From Cyclobacteriaceae bacterium (GTDB taxonomy: Bacteria > Bacteroidota > Bacteroidia > Cytophagales > Cyclobacteriaceae), in contig JANQOR010000014.1 of assembly GCA_028285685.1 (NCBI GenBank), positions 174,287-238,286 on the forward strand: DNA of 64,000 nucleotides. Direction: 5' to 3'. The notes below the pieces were generated by a model. The model was not told the origin of the DNA. It did not search any database and worked only from the letters and a program-made list of their open reading frames with translations. Numbering within the stretch: the first letter of the stretch is position 1; every line of letters begins with the position of its first letter. The position numbers were made by a program, and so were the translations under genes. Below, piece after piece: positions 1 through 8,429 of this stretch.

Positions 1-1
1 C

Positions 2-409
2 CTTACTGGTCTTGGAGACACATTAGCCGGAAAATTGCTAGTGGTGGATGCTATGAACATGGAACATCACATTTTTCAGCTTGCAAAAAATCCGGTAAAG
101 AACCAGCCAGCAGAACCGGTTCATGAAATAACGGAAAGCTGGCTAACCTGGAAGGAAATAGATCAACTGGATCAGCAGCACTATCACTTTGTTGATGTTC
201 GTCCCCCAGCCGTTTTTGAAGAACATCATGATGATCGCTTCAAGAATATTCCGATTGAAATGCTCGCTGGATTCAGTCCAGATGATAACAAACAGGTTGT
301 GCTGGTATGCCAACGTGGAGTTACGACCAAACAAGCTTCCGCCATTCTTCAATCCAATTTTTCTGATGTAATCATCCACCAGGTGAAGGGGGGATACAAC
401 GCTCTATGA
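2..409 (+). CDS. MoeB/ThiF-type adenylyltransferase with C-terminal rhodanese domain (3' part)
   Basis: The gene is cut by the left edge; the frame is open from base 2, so the TTG at 35 is internal. The first residues (LTGLGDTLAGKLLVVDAM) match the end of the E1-like adenylyltransferase fold of MoeB/ThiF/HesA proteins. After a linker comes a rhodanese domain with the VDVRPP strand and the active-site loop CQRGVTT, whose Cys would carry a persulfide. Such fusions activate and sulfurate the C-terminal glycine of MoaD/ThiS-like carriers. Overlap by 4 bases with the permease gene and the following moeA point to a molybdopterin role rather than thiamine, but the missing N-terminus leaves this open. 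Confidence 0.8.
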   Translation, partial: LTGLGDTLAGKLLVVDAMNMEHHIFQLAKNPVKNQPAEPVHEITESWLTWKEIDQLDQQHYHFVDVRPPAVFEEHHDDRFKNIPIEMLAGFSPDDNKQVVLVCQRGVTTKQASAILQSNFSDVIIHQVKGGYNAL

Positions 410-1158
410 ATGAGTATTTGCTTCTTTTTCTCTTGTTTGGGATCGCGTTATTCTACTCATCCATAGGGTTTGGGGGTGGGTCCAGTTACCTGGCCATTTT
501 AAGTCTCGTACTAATCAACTTCTATGAGATTCGAACATTGGCATTGGTCTTAAATGTGCTGGTGGTTTCGATCGGAACTGCCATGTTCATCCGTAAGAGG
601 GTCTTTGACTGGAAAATTTTTTGGCCATTTATTATATTGAGTGTACCGCTTGCCTTTGTAGGAGCAAGACTCCAACTATCAGAATCCACACTTTTTATCA
701 TCCTGGGTTCAGCGCTGATTCTGGCTGCAATTGTGATGTTTTTCCAAACAATTAACAGAAAAATACGCTTAAGAGACCTGAACCTACTGGAAAGTACTGT
801 CCTTGGAGGAGTGATCGGTTTCCTGTCGGGACTGGTTGGCATAGGTGGCGGAATTTTTCTTTCACCTACGCTCAATTTGATTGGCTGGAAAAATGCGAAG
901 ATGATTGCCGCCTTAGCATCCACATTTATATTGGTGAACTCGTTGGCAGGAATTTCCGGATTGCTTGCAGCGGGCACTTTTGAGCTAAACCTCTCATTTT
1001 CGATAGGAGTGATAGTAGCGGTCATCCTCGGGGGAATTGCAGGGTCCAATCTTTCGGTTAAGCTCAATATCAACTGGATCAGAAGTTTGACTGCAATTTT
1101 GGTCTTGTATGTTGGATCGAGAATAGTTTTGCTGCATGGCTTTGGAATTCACGTTTAG
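406..1158 (+). CDS. TauE/SafE family membrane permease
   Basis: This 250-residue, strongly hydrophobic protein has about eight membrane segments in two related halves. Each half carries a glycine motif typical of TauE/SafE proteins: SSIGFGGGSS near residue 20 and GLVGIGGG near residue 145. The family (COG0730) exports sulfite or sulfoacetate or moves other small sulfur-containing anions; the substrate here is not visible. Its ATG overlaps the stop of the MoeB-rhodanese gene (ATGA), so the two are probably translationally coupled, and moeA follows after 18 bases. Context suggests a link with sulfur handling during molybdopterin synthesis, which is inference. Confidence 0.85.
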   Translation: MNEYLLLFLLFGIALFYSSIGFGGGSSYLAILSLVLINFYEIRTLALVLNVLVVSIGTAMFIRKRVFDWKIFWPFIILSVPLAFVGARLQLSESTLFIILGSALILAAIVMFFQTINRKIRLRDLNLLESTVLGGVIGFLSGLVGIGGGIFLSPTLNLIGWKNAKMIAALASTFILVNSLAGISGLLAAGTFELNLSFSIGVIVAVILGGIAGSNLSVKLNINWIRSLTAILVLYVGSRIVLLHGFGIHV

Positions 1159-1176
1159 TTCTAAGAAGTTCGATGA

Positions 1177-2358
1177 ATGATATCCGTTGAAGAGGCATTA
1201 AGGATTATTGATGAGCACATCGTCAATTTGGGCTCCGAAGAAATCGCCTATTCCGCGGCGAAAGAACGAGTCCTTGATGAAAACGTACAGGCAGACCGAC
1301 CTTTTCCACCATTTCACAGGGCCACAATGGATGGCATTTGTATCTCAATCAAAGATTGGGAAACAGGAATGCGTACATTTCCCATTTTCGGAGAGCAGTT
1401 TGCAGGATCACCACAGCAAACACTGAAGCTAGGATCTTGTATGGAAGTTATGACTGGCGCGGTACTTCCTGAAAATGCAAACGCTATTGTTAGATACGAG
1501 GATGTTACCATTGAAAATGACATTGCTACAGTCCACGTAGACACCATCACAGAAATGATGAACATTCATCTGGTAGGTACCGACGCGCAAGAAGGCGCTA
1601 CTCTGATAAAAAAAGGAAAACGAATCAGTCACGGAGACATTGGAATCCTCACTTCAGTTGGGAAGACGGTTGTTCGTGTCAAAAAGCTACCAAAAGTGGC
1701 CATCATCTCGACTGGAGATGAACTTGTGCAGCCAGATCAAAAACCGCTTCCGCATCAAATCAGGAAATCAAATGTTTATACACTTTGTTCCTTGCTCCAG
1801 GATCAAAGGTTGTCCTATAGCCTTTTCCACTTAAATGATGAAATGGATGAGATCAATGCCGAGTTGGAAAAGATTTTATCAGAATTTAACCTCATTCTTT
1901 TGAGTGGTGGTGTTTCGAAGGGAAAACGTGATTTCATTCCGGAAGCGTTGGAGCAACAAGGTGTTAAGAAGCATTTCCATCGGATAAAACAGCGACCAGG
2001 AAAACCGTTGTGGTTTGGAAGCAACGACAAAGTCACCGTTTTTGGATTCCCGGGGAATCCGGTATCGACGATCGCCTGCTACACCGTTTATTGCCAGCGT
2101 TGGCTTCATCGGTCTCTAGGCCTGGAACCGGTTGGAACTGATGCTTTGCTGACTCAAGACGTCCACTTTCCCAAGGAGCTCACCTTGTTTATGCATGTCT
2201 CTATCATAAATGAGCAAGGAACCTTAAGAGCTATCCCACTTCGTGGCAATGGGTCGGGAGATCTTGTCAGTCTTTCGACTGCAGATGGGTTTATGGAACT
2301 TCCGGCTGATCAAAGTGATTTCAGGAAGGGAGAGGTGTTTAGGATTCATTTGTTTTGA
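1177..2358 (+). CDS. moeA: Molybdopterin molybdotransferase MoeA
   Basis: MoeA inserts molybdate into adenylated molybdopterin, the last step of basal molybdenum cofactor synthesis, in the cytoplasm. The 393 residues have the usual order: MoeA_N (about 1-170, with the RATMDG motif), the MoCF-binding fold (about 175-310, with GGVSKGKRDF and FGFPGNPVS), and the C-terminal beta domain (about 325-393). Length is normal for the family. It is the third gene of the left-hand operon with the MoeB-rhodanese and TauE genes. Its stop codon lies at the start of a 20-21 bp degenerate repeat array. Confidence 0.95.
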   Translation: MISVEEALRIIDEHIVNLGSEEIAYSAAKERVLDENVQADRPFPPFHRATMDGICISIKDWETGMRTFPIFGEQFAGSPQQTLKLGSCMEVMTGAVLPENANAIVRYEDVTIENDIATVHVDTITEMMNIHLVGTDAQEGATLIKKGKRISHGDIGILTSVGKTVVRVKKLPKVAIISTGDELVQPDQKPLPHQIRKSNVYTLCSLLQDQRLSYSLFHLNDEMDEINAELEKILSEFNLILLSGGVSKGKRDFIPEALEQQGVKKHFHRIKQRPGKPLWFGSNDKVTVFGFPGNPVSTIACYTVYCQRWLHRSLGLEPVGTDALLTQDVHFPKELTLFMHVSIINEQGTLRAIPLRGNGSGDLVSLSTADGFMELPADQSDFRKGEVFRIHLF

Positions 2359-2632
2359 GGGGAAGGGTCACAAGTCACTGGGGAGAGGGTAAAAGTCACC
2401 GGGGACGGCTGAAATTCACCCGGGAAGGTCTCCGGGTCACCCGGGACCAAATAAAATTCACCCGGGAAGATTGAATTTCACCCGGGGCAGAATAAAATTT
2501 GGCAGGGAATAAAAAAACTTACACGGGAAGCTGTCTAATTGTCACAGGAAAGGCTGTGAGTTTCGCAGGAGGGATTGCATGTTACACAGGAGAGGTGAAA
2601 ATCGTGCAGGCTGACCGAAAATCTTCAGGAAA
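2354..2632. repeat. Degenerate tandem repeat array, about 13-14 units of 20-21 bp
   Basis: Units begin at about 2354, 2375, 2396, 2416, 2437, 2458, 2478, 2499, 2519, 2541, 2562, 2582, 2602 and 2622, a mean step of about 20.6 bp. The best units read TTCACCCGGGAAG followed by an A/T-rich half. The palindrome CCCGGG occurs at 2419, 2440, 2461 and 2481. Further right the core decays to ACACGGGA, CACAGGA and CAGGA while the spacing persists. The array fills the space between the convergent moeA and beta-lactamase-like genes. The alternating 20/21 step rules out a coding repeat. I know no named family that it fits. Confidence 0.8.
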
Positions 2633-2654
2633 GTGAAATGTTATCTTTCTGAAG

Positions 2655-4106
2655 TTATTCAACCTTTTTCAGATCTATCAAAACATCCGGACCCTGGGCA
2701 AAAACCATTTGGTAGTTATTATCTCCCTTCTCCTCAAATGAAATTTGAACATAATCCTGCCCATCCCGGACCGTGTATGAATTTTCTGCAATCCTGTACA
2801 ATCGTACTTTGCGTTTCGAGTTGCTTCTCCTAAGAAATAGTCCCTTGTTATCGTATCCAATAAACAATACTTGTTCTAGTGAGCTGTTTATATATTTGCC
2901 CTCCAGTTTGTCCAAATTGTCAGGATTTTCAAGAGTTTGGTACGATCTCATCACTGGCCAATCATATGCATTTGAAACACTGGTAACGAACTCTTGTATA
3001 AAGGCCTCACCTCCATCCGAATTGGTCAAAACGATCGCACCCTGCCCTTTGTCTATCAATCCATAAAGCAAGGCTGTATAGCCAAGGTTATTACCGGCAT
3101 GCCAAAATGCCTGGGGTTCCCGTACACCTTTCAAATTGACTGCAAGCCCTTTATTATTTATTTGCGGAGTCAGCAGTTCTTTGACTAACTGCTGATTAAG
3201 AATCAGGTCAGATTGATCGTGATATTCCTTCTGGATTTCGATGACCAATTTTGCCAGATCCTCTGCGGTCGTCCACGGTCCGGCAGGCGCTTTCTCAGGA
3301 TACAGGTTATATCGTCCACTACTTAGCCCCTTGCCATTTGCCATGTGTCCAGAAGCTATCTCCCTCTCAAGGTTTATATCTGGCTGATAATCGTAAATGG
3401 TGTTTACCATTCCAAGTGGTTCAAACACAGATCGGCTTACATAATCTTCAAATTTTTCACCGGTGACCTCTTCAGTGAGCAGTTGAAGAATCAAAAAACC
3501 TGCTCCCGAATATTTCTCAACGGTTCCAGGTTCAGAGCGAACTGCAATCTCTTTTTTGACATTGGAAGGCGGCGATCCATCAAGTATTTCGATCACAGAG
3601 GGAATGTCATCTTCAGCAGTATATCCCGGAAATCCATATCCATCTCTAAGGCCGGCGCTGTGCGAAAGCAAGTGCCTAATGGTGACCTGATTTGCCGCAA
3701 AATCTCCATGGTTCAGCTTCCAACTCTTCAATAGGTCGTTCACCGGATCATCTAAGGCGATCTTGCCATCCTTTACCAACTTAAGAATAGCAACCGAGGT
3801 GATGATCTTACCTATCGAGGCACATTGAAACAGGGTTTCGGGGGTTATGGGTTTTTTGGTCTCCGCATCCTGATAGCCGTAGCTTTTTGCCCAGTCAATT
3901 TTTCCATTGTCAATCACTGCGACACTAGCTCCGGTAATTTTGTGTCCGGCTAATTGCTGTGACAGGGATTTCTTAATGTATTTATCCTGGCTGTAGGTTT
4001 TGGGGAGTATTAGCCCGGATTCTACGGCCTCAATTCGATCAACTTGTGCATTTGACTGTAGTGCGGCAGTAAAAAGAGATAGAAGTAGGATTTTTGTTAG
4101 GTTCAT
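2655..4106 (-). CDS. Exported serine beta-lactamase-like hydrolase
   Basis: This 483-residue protein has a signal peptide (about 1-20) and a class C beta-lactamase/DD-peptidase fold (PF00144, about 45-390). The catalytic motif is S97-I-G-K100; the second motif is Y199-S-G rather than the classical YxN, and HAG at 336-338 stands in for KTG. The last 100 residues form an extra C-terminal domain of the type often found in Bacteroidota esterases of this group. True antibiotic hydrolysis is unlikely; peptide or ester hydrolysis in the periplasm is more probable. It is transcribed alone, convergent with moeA and divergent from the DUF6090 gene. Confidence 0.85.
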   Translation of the reverse strand: MNLTKILLLSLFTAALQSNAQVDRIEAVESGLILPKTYSQDKYIKKSLSQQLAGHKITGASVAVIDNGKIDWAKSYGYQDAETKKPITPETLFQCASIGKIITSVAILKLVKDGKIALDDPVNDLLKSWKLNHGDFAANQVTIRHLLSHSAGLRDGYGFPGYTAEDDIPSVIEILDGSPPSNVKKEIAVRSEPGTVEKYSGAGFLILQLLTEEVTGEKFEDYVSRSVFEPLGMVNTIYDYQPDINLEREIASGHMANGKGLSSGRYNLYPEKAPAGPWTTAEDLAKLVIEIQKEYHDQSDLILNQQLVKELLTPQINNKGLAVNLKGVREPQAFWHAGNNLGYTALLYGLIDKGQGAIVLTNSDGGEAFIQEFVTSVSNAYDWPVMRSYQTLENPDNLDKLEGKYINSSLEQVLFIGYDNKGLFLRRSNSKRKVRLYRIAENSYTVRDGQDYVQISFEEKGDNNYQMVFAQGPDVLIDLKKVE

Positions 4107-4193
4107 GTCCCGCGTTAATCAAATTAGATGCCAAAAATTAAAAGGAAATTCGTTTGATTTAGTTTTTCCAGTGCTCTTGGGTAAATTGATACT

Positions 4194-4877
4194 ATGAAGA
4201 CCTGGCTAAAGTATCTAATCGAATTGGTGGTGATAACCATTTCGATCCTTGCGGCATTCTTGCTAGAAAATTATCGGGAGGAGCTACAACAACGAAAACA
4301 AGGAAAAGAATCACTAAGGTTAATCATCAACGAGATCCGACAGAATCGAGACATATTGGAAAGTAACATTGCGACGCTCAGGGGATTTAATGAATACGTT
4401 CAAGTGGTGCATTCACTGAATGTAAAGAGAGGTCTCGACGAGGGTTTCACTATCCCAAGAAAAAAACTTGATTCGGTTAAATCGGTGTACTTGTCCAACA
4501 ACAGAATACAGAGACTAGGGAGTGGTGAGAATATCAATGCAGCTTTTTTTACCGACGATATTACGATAGATTTTTTTCTCGGGCAGTTAAATTTCTCGAT
4601 GTGGGAATCTAGCAAATTTTCTGGAGCTCTAATTGGCTTGGAGCCGAAAATTCTTGGTGTCCTGCAAACTTGCTATTCCGCCTTTGAAACGGATTTTGGA
4701 TATTCGGAAATGGATTACCACAAATCTCTTATCTCCGATTTTGACAGGCACGCATCTGTGCCTAAAATTATCAATGCCACCAAAAGGCTCGAGCAAGCAT
4801 ATGGGTTAAAGCTTGTGCTACTAAAAAATGATTACGATTCAATGATGAAGTATCTAGAGTCGTATGCCAAGAATTAG
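4194..4877 (+). CDS. DUF6090-like single-pass membrane protein
   Basis: This 227-residue protein starts with one membrane helix (about 7-26, LIELVVITISILAAFLLENY), followed by a charged helical stretch containing KESLRLIINEIRQN and a long soluble part. That start is characteristic of the Bacteroidota family DUF6090, whose function is unknown. The soluble part probably lies outside the cytoplasmic membrane or is cytoplasmic; orientation cannot be settled by eye. It stands alone between divergent and convergent neighbours, with its stop overlapping the end of the nucleotidyltransferase gene on the other strand by 4 bases. Confidence 0.7.
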   Translation: MKTWLKYLIELVVITISILAAFLLENYREELQQRKQGKESLRLIINEIRQNRDILESNIATLRGFNEYVQVVHSLNVKRGLDEGFTIPRKKLDSVKSVYLSNNRIQRLGSGENINAAFFTDDITIDFFLGQLNFSMWESSKFSGALIGLEPKILGVLQTCYSAFETDFGYSEMDYHKSLISDFDRHASVPKIINATKRLEQAYGLKLVLLKNDYDSMMKYLESYAKN

Positions 4878-5452
4878 TTGATCAAACGCTTATAGTCTTC
4901 TTCGGTATCCACATCTACTTCACCTCTCTCAAATGGCACAGATGACACGTATTCCCTATTCTTCATAATGATCTTCTTAGCGCCCTCATCTCCCTCTAAT
5001 TTCATCAGCTCATCAAAAAAATGATGGCTAAATAGGGCGGGAACACCGATCTGTCCGCCGTATTCACAGGCAGTAATTGACTTCAGATTTTTCTCTGTTG
5101 ATAGAAGGTTTTTTAAGACCTGATCACTCAAAAAAGGCTGATCGCTCAATAAGATTAACACGTTTTGCAAATCCCTTTCCTTATTTCCTAGATGGGCCAA
5201 TCCGAATCGGATGGAGCTAGAAATGCCATCTTCCCACTTATCATTGACAATCACATCCAATGAGTGAGAATTCACCTTCCTTCTGATACTTGAAGCATTT
5301 GCTCCTAGCACCAAAGCCATTGGATGGCAGCCAGTCTTTTCAGCGAGATCGATTACGTGCTGTAACAAAAGCTTCCCGTTGTTTTCGAGTAGTTGCTTGG
5401 GCCGACCCAATCGGGTGGAAGCCCCTGCCGCCAGGATAACCAGGCCTGTCAT
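4874..5452 (-). CDS. MocA/MobA-like nucleotidyltransferase
   Basis: The 192-residue protein has the N-terminal nucleotide-binding signature LAAGASTRLGRPKQLL (residues 7-22) and the metal site LSDQPFL near residue 100, as in the NTP_transf_3 family. Members next to xdhC transfer CMP (MocA) or GMP (MobA) to molybdopterin. The length and the LGRPKQL form fit MocA, which makes the cytosine dinucleotide cofactor of xanthine-dehydrogenase-type enzymes. It is the last gene of a three-gene operon and overlaps xdhC by 4 bases. CMP rather than GMP specificity is inference from context. Confidence 0.85.
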   Translation of the reverse strand: MTGLVILAAGASTRLGRPKQLLENNGKLLLQHVIDLAEKTGCHPMALVLGANASSIRRKVNSHSLDVIVNDKWEDGISSSIRFGLAHLGNKERDLQNVLILLSDQPFLSDQVLKNLLSTEKNLKSITACEYGGQIGVPALFSHHFFDELMKLEGDEGAKKIIMKNREYVSSVPFERGEVDVDTEEDYKRLIN

Positions 5453-6600
5453 AGGCGCACAGTGTCAAATTGTGTATTGTCCTTGGAGTGGATCGGCTGA
5501 TCTTTATCACGGAGTGAATGTCCCTCCAATCCGGAGAGCACCGCTTTTATTTCAGAAAGTATGGAAATAGCAATCTCTTCTGGAGTCTCCGCACCAATCT
5601 CCAGACCAACTGGTGCATATATTTTCTCCATTTGTCTCTTATTAGGCATTTTTCGTTGCTCATCCAGATCATCAAGCATTCTATGAAATTTCTTTCTCGG
5701 ACCAAGAATTCCAATGTAAGGTATTTGCTCATAGTCAAGCAGGCACTTTAACACAGCCAAATCGTAATTGTAATTATGGGTAAGCAACACGAATGCTGTC
5801 TGTTCATCAATGGGAATATTTTCCAGAACAGCTTCTGGCTTGGACACAATCACCTGACAAGAAGAAACAAACCGCTCCTTTTTCGCATGAGTTGGACGCC
5901 CATCAACCACGTAAATGTTCCAGCCAAGGGTCTCCGCCATTTTTGCTAATCCCTGTACATCGTTTCCCGCTCCAACAATAACCAGCGAAACAGGTGGAGC
6001 ATAATACTCGATGAATACGTTTTGATGGATTTCCCCGTCGACATACTCTCGAAACAATGAAGTCTTCGTCTTGGTAACTTCGCTTGCATCCGATAGGATA
6101 CGTTCAGAAATTTTTTCATTTGAAATGGAGCCAAAAGTGCTATCGGCAATGAGTAAGCATGTGCCCGGCTGAAGCCCTTTCTTGTTTTTCAAGCTAAACA
6201 GAGAAATCAGAACACAAGCTTTTCGACTTTCCACAGCCGTCTCCAATAGCGAAATAGGGTTATGCTCATCTGTTTGATCGATTGGTTCGAACAATACCTG
6301 GATTATTCCATTGCATCCCAGCTGTGCTCCAACAACTGCGTCCTCCTCGTCACTGGTATCGTAAGTGATCAAAGTGTTCTTCTTTTGAACTAAGGCATAC
6401 AACGCCTTACGGAGAGCATCACCTTCTAAACACCCTCCACTTATAGCGCCTGTGGTGATACCATTTTCATCCACAAGCATCCGTGCGCTAGGTCGTCGGT
6501 AGGACGAACCTTCCACGTGGACAACGGTAGCAAGTACTGACTTTTTTCCGGCCTTAACAGTAGCTTTATATGCGTCAATAATGGTTTTTACTTCTCTCAT
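5449..6600 (-). CDS. xdhC: XdhC/CoxI family molybdenum cofactor insertion protein
   Basis: XdhC proteins bind finished molybdenum cofactor, protect it during sulfuration and deliver it to molybdenum hydroxylases. The 383 residues show the N-terminal XdhC_CoxI region with GSSYRRPSARM and the conserved ISGGCLEGD, and a C-terminal Rossmann-like domain starting VIVGAGNDVQGLAKMAE (about 210) with VVDGRPTHA. The gene overlaps both neighbours by 4 bases (cysteine desulfurase upstream, nucleotidyltransferase downstream), which implies coupled synthesis. It probably matures the oxidoreductase encoded divergently at 7947-10625. Confidence 0.9.
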   Translation of the reverse strand: MREVKTIIDAYKATVKAGKKSVLATVVHVEGSSYRRPSARMLVDENGITTGAISGGCLEGDALRKALYALVQKKNTLITYDTSDEEDAVVGAQLGCNGIIQVLFEPIDQTDEHNPISLLETAVESRKACVLISLFSLKNKKGLQPGTCLLIADSTFGSISNEKISERILSDASEVTKTKTSLFREYVDGEIHQNVFIEYYAPPVSLVIVGAGNDVQGLAKMAETLGWNIYVVDGRPTHAKKERFVSSCQVIVSKPEAVLENIPIDEQTAFVLLTHNYNYDLAVLKCLLDYEQIPYIGILGPRKKFHRMLDDLDEQRKMPNKRQMEKIYAPVGLEIGAETPEEIAISILSEIKAVLSGLEGHSLRDKDQPIHSKDNTQFDTVRL

Positions 6601-7739
6601 TGGCTTCTTAGCTGTTCAATTGCTAGCTTAAGTTTTTCTGTTGCTAAGTCGATTTCCTCTGCAGTCGTGAATCTACCCAGTCCGAAACGAAGGGATGAAA
6701 AAGCAAGTTCATCCGGCACTCCCATGCTTTTTAAGACATGCGAGGGCTCAACTGTCGCCGAAGTGCAGGCTGAGCCTTGTGAAACTGCGATTTCACTCAA
6801 AGAAAGCAACAATTTTTCTCCGTCGATACCTTCAAATGAGAGATTGCTAACATGAGGTAAACGTTCACTTTCATGTCCATTTCTCTTGGTTCCTGTGACT
6901 TGCAAAAGCCCCTGTTCTAATTTGTTCCTCATTGTCTTCAACTTGTTTGCATCCTCTTGCATTTGTTCTTCGCACAGCTCACAAGCTTTTCCCATGCCAA
7001 CAATGCCCGGAACGTTCAACGTACCAGAGCGCATACCCCTTTCGTGCCCGCCTCCATCAATTTGGGAGCCTATTTTCATGCCACTTCTTACGTATAGTGC
7101 GCCTACTCCCTTTGGACCATACATTTTATGCGCAGAGAATGACAATAGGTCAATTCCCATAGCTTTCACATCCACTGGAATTTTTCCAACTGCTTGAGTA
7201 GCATCAGTCATAAAGGGTATATTTCGCTTTCTAGCCAGCTGGGAAATTTGTGCGACGGGTTGAAGAACTCCGGTCTCATTATTCGCAATCATCACGCTAA
7301 TTAAAATGGTGTGTTCGCTCATCGCCGATTCTAGCTCCTTCAGATCAATCAAACCTTCTGAGTCAACCTGTAGGTAGGTTACCTGCAATCCTGCTTTTTC
7401 CAAACTTCGCAAAGGGTCCAAAACGGCCCTATGCTCTGTCTCGCAAGATATAACATGTCCGGGGTGACCATCAAACTTCTCCGCAACACTCTTAATTGCC
7501 AAGTTGTTTGACTCTGTTGCTCCAGAAGTAAAAACGATCTCTTTTGGGTCTGCTCCAATTAAATTCGCCACTTGCTCCCGGGCCAGCTCAACGCTCTCTT
7601 CAGCTTCCCATCCGTAGGCATGATTTCTGCTAGCCGCATTTCCAAAACGATCGTTGAAAAAAGGAAGCATTACCTCCAAAACTCGCGGGTCGACCGGGGT
7701 TGTGGCATTATGATCTAGATAAATCCTGTCTGAATTCAT
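6597..7739 (-). CDS. Cysteine desulfurase (NifS/IscS family)
   Basis: The 380-residue PLP enzyme has the family start YLDHNATTPVDPRV, the PLP-lysine motif SAHKMYGPKG (about 205) and the catalytic cysteine loop QGSACTSATVEP (about 325). It takes sulfur from L-cysteine as a bound persulfide. General iron-sulfur enzymes of this family sit with IscU or SufBCD; here the gene is the first of an operon with xdhC and a MocA-like gene. In Rhodobacter capsulatus a NifS-type protein works with XdhC to sulfurate molybdenum cofactor, and that role fits best here. This assignment rests on context. Confidence 0.9.
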   Translation of the reverse strand: MNSDRIYLDHNATTPVDPRVLEVMLPFFNDRFGNAASRNHAYGWEAEESVELAREQVANLIGADPKEIVFTSGATESNNLAIKSVAEKFDGHPGHVISCETEHRAVLDPLRSLEKAGLQVTYLQVDSEGLIDLKELESAMSEHTILISVMIANNETGVLQPVAQISQLARKRNIPFMTDATQAVGKIPVDVKAMGIDLLSFSAHKMYGPKGVGALYVRSGMKIGSQIDGGGHERGMRSGTLNVPGIVGMGKACELCEEQMQEDANKLKTMRNKLEQGLLQVTGTKRNGHESERLPHVSNLSFEGIDGEKLLLSLSEIAVSQGSACTSATVEPSHVLKSMGVPDELAFSSLRFGLGRFTTAEEIDLATEKLKLAIEQLRSQ

Positions 7740-7946
7740 TGGTTTAAAAATAGAATCCTCTTGCTCGGTTCTATTGAACGAATTTAACGTGCCTGTTTGA
7801 ATCCAAGGGTGATCACATCTATTCCAAAAGGCAGATTACATGTCGTTTGTCGAGCAAAAAGTGCTTTATATGCCAATCGTCACTATTTCTGTAGACATTG
7901 GATCAGAAATTCACTATTTTGTATGCTTATAAAAATTCAAATCAAC

Positions 7947-8408
7947 ATGGCCTCTTATTCTTTGAAAGTAAATGGCAAGACACACCAGGTGGATGTCGAC
8001 GCTGATACCCCGATTTTGTGGGTACTACGCGATCATTTAAAATTAGTAGGAACAAAATTTGGATGTGGAATTGCGCAGTGTGGTGCATGCACTATTCACG
8101 CAAATGGCAATGCCATACGATCGTGTCAGCTCCCAATTTCAGCGGTAAATGACATGGAATTGACCACAATTGAAGGTTTGTCCAAAAATGGTGATCATCC
8201 TGTACAAGAGGCATGGTTGGAACATGACGTACCCCAGTGTGGCTACTGCCAGGCAGGTCAGATTATGAGTGCTGCTGCTTTTCTGGATAAAAATTCCAAT
8301 CCTACAGATGAAGAGATAGCTACAGCGATGAACGGCAACATATGCCGATGTGGCACCTATGTCCGAATCAACAAGGCGATCAAAACCGCCGCAGAAAAAA
8401 TGTCCTAA
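7947..8408 (+). CDS. iorA: (2Fe-2S)-binding small subunit of molybdenum hydroxylase (IorA-like)
   Basis: The 153-residue protein carries two [2Fe-2S] clusters. The plant-ferredoxin-type cluster is held by C40, C45, C48 and C60, and the helical-domain cluster by C98, C101, C133 and C135. It passes electrons from the molybdenum centre of the partner subunit to an acceptor. I chose the ATG at 7947 ([10 protein letters not shown]); the frame is open from 7797, but the added 50 residues look unlike any family member. The large subunit follows after 21 bases. The two-subunit set, without an FAD subunit, resembles isoquinoline 1-oxidoreductase and periplasmic aldehyde dehydrogenases. Confidence 0.93.
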   Translation: MASYSLKVNGKTHQVDVDADTPILWVLRDHLKLVGTKFGCGIAQCGACTIHANGNAIRSCQLPISAVNDMELTTIEGLSKNGDHPVQEAWLEHDVPQCGYCQAGQIMSAAAFLDKNSNPTDEEIATAMNGNICRCGTYVRINKAIKTAAEKMS

Positions 8409-8429
8409 CCATTCTAAAAGTCTACTCTT

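Noticed and set aside
522-1073. 183-residue frame on the minus strand inside the TauE/SafE gene
   Set aside because: It is an antisense shadow of a hydrophobic gene, with no recognisable domain and no promoter.
2354-2632. CRISPR array
   Set aside because: The period is only 20-21 bases with no separate spacers, the units decay in sequence and no cas gene is present.
3345-3734. 129-residue plus-strand frame inside the beta-lactamase-like gene
   Set aside because: It is an antisense shadow of a well-supported gene with no domain.
7797-7946. N-terminal extension of the 2Fe-2S subunit from an ATG-independent start at 7797
   Set aside because: The added 50 residues have unusual composition and no family match, while [10 protein letters not shown] at 7947 is a normal start for the family.
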